DNA from: JAJDFU01 sp964641965
GTDB taxonomy: Bacteria; Bacteroidota; Bacteroidia; Chitinophagales; Saprospiraceae
DNA: 64,000 bases
Assembly: GCA_964641965.1 (NCBI GenBank)
Contig: CAZXLD010000005.1
Location: forward strand, 115,495-179,494
Reading direction: 5' to 3'
Below the pieces are notes generated by a model, which saw nothing but the letters and a program-made list of their open reading frames with translations, ran no database searches and had not been told where the DNA came from. Shown piece by piece: positions 59,309 through 64,000 of this stretch (the stretch's first letter is position 1; each line of letters starts with the position of its first letter). A program made the position numbers and the translations under genes.

Positions 59309-61792
59309 ATGAATCCACACACCATGAATAGGAAACTGGGGTGGCAACTCCTTTTAGGTTGCTTCCTGTATCTACCCATTTCGGTACAATCCCAACTTTT
59401 TCAAAACCACTACCAGGTGTTTGAGCTGGTAGCTGGCTCCTCCTTGCAGTATGAGTTTACTGCTTCCACACCCAATTTTGAAATTTCAGGCGGCGAAAGC
59501 GGTATCATCGATATACAAGCGATTTCTGATTCCTTGTATGTATTGACGTTTTCTCCGGAGTACAGTGTCCGAGGCCAGGAGGCCATTCGGATACAAGGCG
59601 TTGATATCCGTGAAAACGGTCAAACGGGAATAGCCAACCACCTGCTGGACATATCCATAACCGAGGGGCACATTCAAACCCGGCCGGACTTTATCTTTAC
59701 CCAGGCCGACCGGCCCACCCTGGTGCATGTGCTTTCCAATGACGAGAGTCACCTGCGCTCGGTCTTCATCAAAGCGATCCCTTCCATTTCGAATGGTACT
59801 ATTGAATTTACACCTGGAACAACCGAGCTGGTTTTTTCGCCGGATCCCGGTTTTACGGGACGGGCATCTTTTACCTATTTGGCCTGCGACGCTGCAGATC
59901 ATTGTGCGTTGGGTTATGCTACGGTTTGGGTTAACGATCCGCAGTCCGATGCCGAAAGGGTCCGGTTGTTTGTAGAGTCGGGTGAAGAATTGATGCTTCC
60001 TTTGGATCCGGCTTCAAACCGAATCTTAAATCCGGCCCACGGGCAGGTTACTCTATCCTATGAAACGCTGCGCTATAAGGCTAACGCTGGTTTTGTAGGA
60101 AAAGATAGTTTGACGGTCACTCAGGATGGCAAATCGGTACAGGTTCAAATCGAGGTACTGTCGGCCACGAAGGAAGGGTTTGCTAGAAAGGATCACTATT
60201 ACGTGGTTCCAGGAGGGGTTATCGCCTTAGATCCTTTAGAAAATGATTTGTTCGCTGGTTCTGAATATGGTTGTATTGAACTGGCTGATCCACAACTGGG
60301 TGTGCTACGGCCTATTGGAAATTCAAACCGATATGCGTATTCAGCTCCCGATAACTTTGTTGGGGTTGATCGCATAAGCTATCGGGTACTTGGGCCGGAT
60401 TGTGCCGGGTCGGGTGATGAGTCCGAGATTTTCGTGCATGTAGGGTATTTTGAACCCTTGTACGACCAATATTCGTTTAACGTGGCGGCTGGTATGCCCT
60501 TATTAATTGAAAACGAAATTCCAATTTCCAGCTTTGTATGGCGGATTAAAGAGGAACCCACCTATGGAAGTACCTTTTTGGTGAAGGAAGATACGGTGGT
60601 GGCGGGGCAATTATCTCCTGCACCCAATACGCTGGTGTATACGCCCAATGCCGACATTCAGGCTGGTACGGACCGGATGGTACTGGAATATTGCCTGGGT
60701 GAAGGAGGCGGCTGTGCTTTCCAGAAAAATGTAGAAATCATTATTAACATAGAGGAGCGGGATAATGAAGCCGTTAATTATTGTGTAATGGATTGTGTTT
60801 GGCCCGGAGATGCCAATGCCGATGGAGAGGTGGGAGTCAGTGACTTGCTTTCGTTGGGGCGACATATGGGGGAGACTGGTATCGCTCGCGTTGGGACTAC
60901 AGTTGACCGCTGGATCGGTCAGGGTGGCGATGCATGGGACGGGGGGGTAGACCTAAAGCATGTAGATACGAATGGCGATGGATTGATCTCTTCTTTGGAT
61001 ACAGTAGCGATCCGGTCTTATACCGGCCGAACTAACTCCGTGGTATCCTTTGTACCCGTTATACCGGAAGCCACTATTGACCTTGTATATGAAGGCGGAC
61101 CGGTGAAGGCCGGGCAGTTGGTAGAAATCGAAGTTCATTTAGGTAGTGCTGAACAGCCAATTACGGATCTGGTAGGTATTTCTTTTCCGTTTGCTTTTAA
61201 TCCAGAGCTCATCGATGGCTCAACGATACAATTTCACTACGATGCGGATAGTTGGTTTGCCCATTATTCACCCGTTTTGGGAATGGGTAAGCTAAAAAGT
61301 CCAGGACTATTTGTAAGTGGAATGACCAGGACAAATCGTCGCCCCGGTCTCGGCTATGGTAAGGTCGGTACCTCTCGCTTTGTCATTACGGAGGATATTA
61401 ATGGCATACGGCCGGGGACCATAACGCTCGGGGGAGGCATGGCCAATATTCTGGACAAGCATGGCAATGTAACACCGGTCCGGGTTTCAAAACTGGAAAT
61501 ACCCTTCGAGCCCGGTATCAATACGGTTACCTCTACTACTGAGGTCCCTCAGGATGCAGATCTTTTGTCTGTATTTCCCAATCCGGCTCGCGATCTGCTT
61601 CAATGGCAGTGGAAATCCCTGGACCGCATTGATAGCATTGAGGTCATCGATTTGGCTGGAAAGCGTATGTTTTTCAGTACGGACGGCAGTTTGAATCAAA
61701 TCGGGGTAGGGGACTGGCCCGTTGGGATGTATATCCTACAGGTTAAATCCGATCAACGTATTTCTCGGAAAAAAGTACAGGTGGTGCATTAA
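59309..61792 (+). CDS. Large T9SS surface protein with Ig-like domains and a dockerin-like pair
   Basis: 827 residues with a signal peptide (ends ISVQSQ; an alternative ATG lies five codons downstream). Several beta-rich modules with the cadherin/Ig-like 'DxxTVxxG.xVxxxVLxND' style pattern (HVLSNDESH, GVIALDPLENDLFAGSEYGC, TGRASFTYLACDAADHC). About residues 505-575 hold two calcium-binding-like repeats, GDANADGEVGVSDLLSLGRHMG and VDTNGDGLISSLDTVAIRSYTG, spaced like a type I dockerin. Then a cohesin-like or bacterial-Ig module (TIDLVYEGGPVKAGQLVEIEVHLGSAEQPITDLVGISFPFAF), and a final type A T9SS tail (LSVFPNPARDLLQWQW, IEVIDLAGKRM, WPVGMYILQV, KKVQV). Probably displayed at the cell surface. 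Confidence 0.82.
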   Translation: MNPHTMNRKLGWQLLLGCFLYLPISVQSQLFQNHYQVFELVAGSSLQYEFTASTPNFEISGGESGIIDIQAISDSLYVLTFSPEYSVRGQEAIRIQGVDIRENGQTGIANHLLDISITEGHIQTRPDFIFTQADRPTLVHVLSNDESHLRSVFIKAIPSISNGTIEFTPGTTELVFSPDPGFTGRASFTYLACDAADHCALGYATVWVNDPQSDAERVRLFVESGEELMLPLDPASNRILNPAHGQVTLSYETLRYKANAGFVGKDSLTVTQDGKSVQVQIEVLSATKEGFARKDHYYVVPGGVIALDPLENDLFAGSEYGCIELADPQLGVLRPIGNSNRYAYSAPDNFVGVDRISYRVLGPDCAGSGDESEIFVHVGYFEPLYDQYSFNVAAGMPLLIENEIPISSFVWRIKEEPTYGSTFLVKEDTVVAGQLSPAPNTLVYTPNADIQAGTDRMVLEYCLGEGGGCAFQKNVEIIINIEERDNEAVNYCVMDCVWPGDANADGEVGVSDLLSLGRHMGETGIARVGTTVDRWIGQGGDAWDGGVDLKHVDTNGDGLISSLDTVAIRSYTGRTNSVVSFVPVIPEATIDLVYEGGPVKAGQLVEIEVHLGSAEQPITDLVGISFPFAFNPELIDGSTIQFHYDADSWFAHYSPVLGMGKLKSPGLFVSGMTRTNRRPGLGYGKVGTSRFVITEDINGIRPGTITLGGGMANILDKHGNVTPVRVSKLEIPFEPGINTVTSTTEVPQDADLLSVFPNPARDLLQWQWKSLDRIDSIEVIDLAGKRMFFSTDGSLNQIGVGDWPVGMYILQVKSDQRISRKKVQVVH

Positions 61793-61823
61793 GTCGGTAG
61801 CGTATTTGAATTAATCCCAGATT

Positions 61824-61921
61824 ATGCATTAGAAGACAAATAAAAGCCTATGATGCTTGAAAGCTCTGGCTTCAAGCCTAAGGCTTGCTTCACCCATTAA
61901 GTGCATACTTTTCTAATGCAT
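61824..61921. repeat. 98-bp element with 11-bp inverted ends
   Basis: ATGCATTAGAA at 61824-61834 and its complement TTCTAATGCAT at 61911-61921 bound 76 bases. Inside, two competing hairpins: GCTTGAA (61855-61861) with TTCAAGC (61871-61877), and CAAGCC-TAA-GGCTTG (61873-61887). The end sequence shares TTAGAAG with the 108-bp family further right, so it may be a distant relative. It follows the large T9SS gene by 31 bases and could also act as its terminator region. Confidence 0.55.
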
Positions 61922-62248
61922 TGCATTAGAAACAAGCTGAAAATGAGAGACTTGCAAATAAAAATTTAGTAAAATCCATTTTCTATTGCATGATTTGGGT
62001 TAATAGTTTAGGATACGCACTATTTCGATAACCAGAGATAGGGGTAGTATGGTTAGAGCTTAGCTAAGGATTTGAAGATCAACATTTTAATTACAACATC
62101 TGCAGGGTCGACAAATGATAGTAGTCTACTGAATGATTAAGGAGATATCCTGTAGCCTTACTCGATAGGCACAGTTGGGATTTGCCAGTAGACTAAGCCT
62201 ATGCTCTTGGCTCTCCAAGCCTTCATCTATAGTGCTTATACCATTTAT
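61922..62248. other. AT-rich non-coding stretch
   Basis: Lies between the 98-bp element and the first 108-bp repeat. No supported gene: the longest open frame here (minus strand, 62 codons) starts inside the repeat and has no recognisable content. A second TGCATTAGAA at 61922-61931 directly follows the 98-bp element. Confidence 0.6.
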
Positions 62249-62356
62249 TAGAAGCCATCTCAAAAATGCTTTTGATGCCGAAAATGAAGGACTTTGGTAC
62301 CAGATGAGGCGCAAAAACGGGGCCTAGCCGTAGCTAAGTGACGCTTTTTGCTTCTA
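62249..62356. repeat. 108-bp MITE/cassette-boundary-like element, copy 1
   Basis: Begins TAGAAGC and ends GCTTCTA, its exact complement. Near its centre is the palindrome TGGTACCA (62295-62302), and the right half has a GCAAAAA (62311-62317)/TTTTTGC (62345-62351) stem. Differs from copy 2 at one base (G at 62321). Followed after 60 bases by the 3' end of the leftward HXXEE gene. TA borders both ends. Confidence 0.9.
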
Positions 62357-62416
62357 AACACATCACCCCTTTTAGTGGAACTATGTTTGGCCTCCTGCTT
62401 TTCACTTAGGTTTTTT

Positions 62417-63190
62417 TTATTCAATTACAGGTTGCTTCCTGAATAGGAATACAGGTAAAATAGACCAAATTATTAATACAATAAAATAGACTAACTCAGG
62501 AAAGAGATGAAACCAATTGGCCATCAATAAGCCGGCCACCATGATTACATGAGCAAGAAAGGCCCAGGCAAGTCCTCCTAAGATTTGAGGCTTGTAGCTT
62601 TTTGATCGTTTAAGTAAATAGTTTACGAACCAAAAATAAAGCGGTAGAAAAATGATAATAGATGTGACAAGACCTGGATTATACTGTAGTTTAATAAGTC
62701 CAGCCAGGATATGAACAAATCCATTTACCACAATAATACTTCCCATTGCGATTAAGGGGAAGCGATTTCTTGGGCTAAACCAGATGGCCAAGGCACCTAC
62801 CAACCACACCAAGGAAGTATTTATCATGAAAATTGCCTCTTTGGTAAGTGGTATAACTGTGGAATCCGAAGCCCCCAAGTTGGAGCGTATAAAATCATTA
62901 TTAAAGTCATAAAAAGCGTAATAATTGCCGTACAAATCAACCCAGTGTTCTTCAAATTGATGAATAATATAGGCAATGAGCAATAGCACCCCAATGAATC
63001 GGAATTGTTGGATGCGATTTTTTGAATGATCCCGGGTACTAAATGAAAAAACTCCAATTAGGAGAAATGGTACTGCATAGGTCCCAATTTTCATCCAATG
63101 GTCGATCAAAAAATCGTATTGCCCTAAGGGTAACCACAACATGCCAAATAGTAGGAGGGTACTTCCGAATACTAATCTTGAATCTCGCAT
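62417..63190 (-). CDS. HXXEE-domain membrane protein
   Basis: 257 residues with about seven to eight membrane segments. The HXXEE signature is clear: IAYIIHQFEEHWVDLYGNYYAFYDFNND, with later VVNGFVHILAGLI matching the second conserved His position. HXXEE proteins are uncharacterised polytopic membrane proteins with a possible metal-dependent active site. The gene is bracketed by 108-bp repeats, copy 1 at 62249-62356 and copy 2 at 63484-63591. No other gene shares its interval. Base composition is more AT-rich than the core genes to the left, hinting at horizontal origin. Confidence 0.75.
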   Translation of the reverse strand: MRDSRLVFGSTLLLFGMLWLPLGQYDFLIDHWMKIGTYAVPFLLIGVFSFSTRDHSKNRIQQFRFIGVLLLIAYIIHQFEEHWVDLYGNYYAFYDFNNDFIRSNLGASDSTVIPLTKEAIFMINTSLVWLVGALAIWFSPRNRFPLIAMGSIIVVNGFVHILAGLIKLQYNPGLVTSIIIFLPLYFWFVNYLLKRSKSYKPQILGGLAWAFLAHVIMVAGLLMANWFHLFPELVYFIVLIIWSILPVFLFRKQPVIE

Positions 63191-63483
63191 TGCTATCTCG
63201 TTAATTTTGAGTAGTAAAGCTAAGGTTGACTGATCTAAAATAGATTGATGTGGGTTAAGATTTTACACTATCCAACAGGGACCCGCTCTATCCCTTACCA
63301 CGCCTTCTTCAAAATGCTTGCATCCTGATACCTGCAGTGTCGTCATCTATGAAATTTATTTATGTTCACTCCAAAAGAAATTCCCAACAACCTCTTAACT
63401 CAAGAATTGATATATCATTATGATTGGTAGGTTTAGAAATATTTAGATAGGTAATTTTACAGAGAACCACTTCTTTTTTTGAT
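63191..63483. other. AT-rich leader between HXXEE gene and repeat copy 2
   Basis: Non-coding as far as I can tell; no open frame of more than a few dozen codons and no recognised RNA. It should hold the promoter of the leftward HXXEE gene, but no clear TAnnTTTG box was found. Confidence 0.5.
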
Positions 63484-63591
63484 TAGAAGCCATCTCAAAA
63501 ATGCTTTTGATGCCGAAAATGAAGGACTTTGGTACCAGATGAGGCGCAAAAACGGAGCCTAGCCGTAGCTAAGTGACGCTTTTTGCTTCTA
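63484..63591. repeat. 108-bp MITE/cassette-boundary-like element, copy 2
   Basis: Same length, orientation and ends (TAGAAGC...GCTTCTA) as copy 1; 107 of 108 bases match (A at 63556 for G). Left flank ends GAT and right flank begins GTTC, so there is no longer target duplication than TA. It lies between the HXXEE gene and the small membrane gene. Confidence 0.9.
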
Positions 63592-63672
63592 GTTCAAATA
63601 TTGGTTATTAATTTATTCTAAAGATAGTTTCTCTTTATAGATAAGGTTCGTAACGGCTTTCTGGAATAAGTT

Positions 63673-63930
63673 TCAATCAACTGCTGCCAGTAAAGCAAAT
63701 AAAAGTAAAATGCTCATCACCAAGGATGAAAAAATAAGGACAACTATTGGTTTAAAAATTGATCCATTCAAGCTGCGTTTAAAAATCCAGATGATACTAG
63801 CAGCCGTCACCACATAAGAGCTTGTAATGTACCATGCTGCAGCCTTCTCACTTCCTACCGGAGCTAATACCAAGCCGATCAATACGCTCCAAATAAGGGT
63901 AAAAGAAACTGCGTAAATGGAGATGACCAT
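63673..63930 (-). CDS. Small three-helix membrane protein
   Basis: 85 residues with three strongly hydrophobic segments (about 3-24, 32-50, 60-83), no soluble domain and no recognised family. Its ATG lies 16 bases inside copy 3 of the 108-bp repeat (63947) and its 3' end 81 bases from copy 2, so a repeat brackets it on each side. Codon use is AT-rich like the HXXEE gene. Small size and the absence of homology evidence keep confidence moderate. Confidence 0.55.
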   Translation of the reverse strand: MVISIYAVSFTLIWSVLIGLVLAPVGSEKAAAWYITSSYVVTAASIIWIFKRSLNGSIFKPIVVLIFSSLVMSILLLFALLAAVD

Positions 63931-63946
63931 ATGTTCCGCTAGGTTA

Positions 63947-64000
63947 TAGAAGCCATCTCAAAAATGCTTTTGATGCCGAAAATGAAGGACTTTGGTACCA
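63947..64000. repeat. 108-bp element, copy 3, truncated by window edge
   Basis: First 54 bases of the same element in the same orientation, identical to copies 1 and 2 over that length, running off the window end at the central palindrome. TA precedes it as in the other copies. Confidence 0.9.

Noticed and set aside
59055..59312. 85-codon plus-strand frame between the helical gene and the T9SS gene
   Set aside because: It opens antisense to the helical protein and has no protein-like composition; its end overlaps the T9SS start.
62126..62314. 62-codon minus-strand frame next to repeat copy 1
   Set aside because: It starts inside the repeat, has no signal, domain or coding bias, and is best explained as chance.
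62249..64000. Classical integron attC sites
   Set aside because: No GTTRRRY/RYYYAAC core at the element ends and no integrase in the window, so the name integron is not justified; only the layout is similar.

Overview
The window reads as chromosomal DNA of a free-living Bacteroidota, most likely of the Saprospiria (Lewinella/Haliscomenobacter-like) branch. The signs are two proteins with type A type IX secretion (T9SS) sorting tails, one protein with a gliding-motility-type C-terminal domain, a TonB-dependent receptor with a carboxypeptidase-like N-terminal domain, a DUF5777 beta-barrel, a DUF2911 protein, a LytS/LytTR two-component pair, several exported lipoprotein hydrolases and TAnnTTTG-like -7 promoter boxes. 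Coding density is high and the left 61.8 kb looks like ordinary core genome. I saw no rRNA, tRNA, CRISPR array or transposase gene.

Layout. 0.1-4.8 kb: trpC-trpF-trpB-trpA followed by a DAHP synthase, an aromatic amino acid operon whose earlier genes lie off the left edge. 4.9-7.1 kb: a three-gene cluster of a lipoprotein with InlB-like repeats and a CX4CH haem-type motif, a small CX4CH protein and a DUF5777 barrel. 7.2-13.7 kb: an NlpC/P60-like lipoprotein, arginase, a YbjN-like protein, a trans-sulfuration PLP enzyme, an RluD-type pseudouridine synthase and a LuxC-type acyl-CoA reductase. 13.8-18.4 kb: a TonB receptor paired with a T9SS-secreted alpha/beta-hydrolase-like protein that lacks the nucleophile serine. 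18.6-20.6 kb: methyltransferase-PAP2-ZIP operon. 20.8-25 kb: GlmM and two class V aminotransferase-fold enzymes. 25-48.9 kb: secreted and lipoprotein hydrolases (oligopeptidase B, sulfatase, gamma-glutamyltransferase, alkaline phosphatase), a MATE exporter, PLP aminotransferase, acyl-CoA carboxylase, quinone oxidoreductase, LytS/LytTR pair, acyl-CoA dehydrogenase, a CotH-like protein and RarA. 49-61.8 kb: AlkD-like glycosylase, formate-THF ligase, ferredoxin, MutS, DapB, an EEP-family protein and a large T9SS protein with dockerin-like repeats.

The right end (61.8-64 kb) looks different: AT-rich, sparsely coding, and punctuated by a nearly identical 108-bp element. Two complete copies and one copy cut by the window edge lie in direct orientation and alternate with single small membrane-protein genes that all read leftward. 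Every element has TAGAAGC...GCTTCTA ends and sits at TA dinucleotides. This repeat-gene-repeat-gene-repeat pattern is the most interesting structure here: either a TA-targeting MITE family or the boundary elements of a cassette-like array. A second repeat family, a mosaic of degenerate short units with small hairpins, occurs as an inverted pair about 26 kb apart (about 9.94-10.25 kb and 36.13-36.35 kb) with a 53-bp core that matches at 50 of 53 positions.
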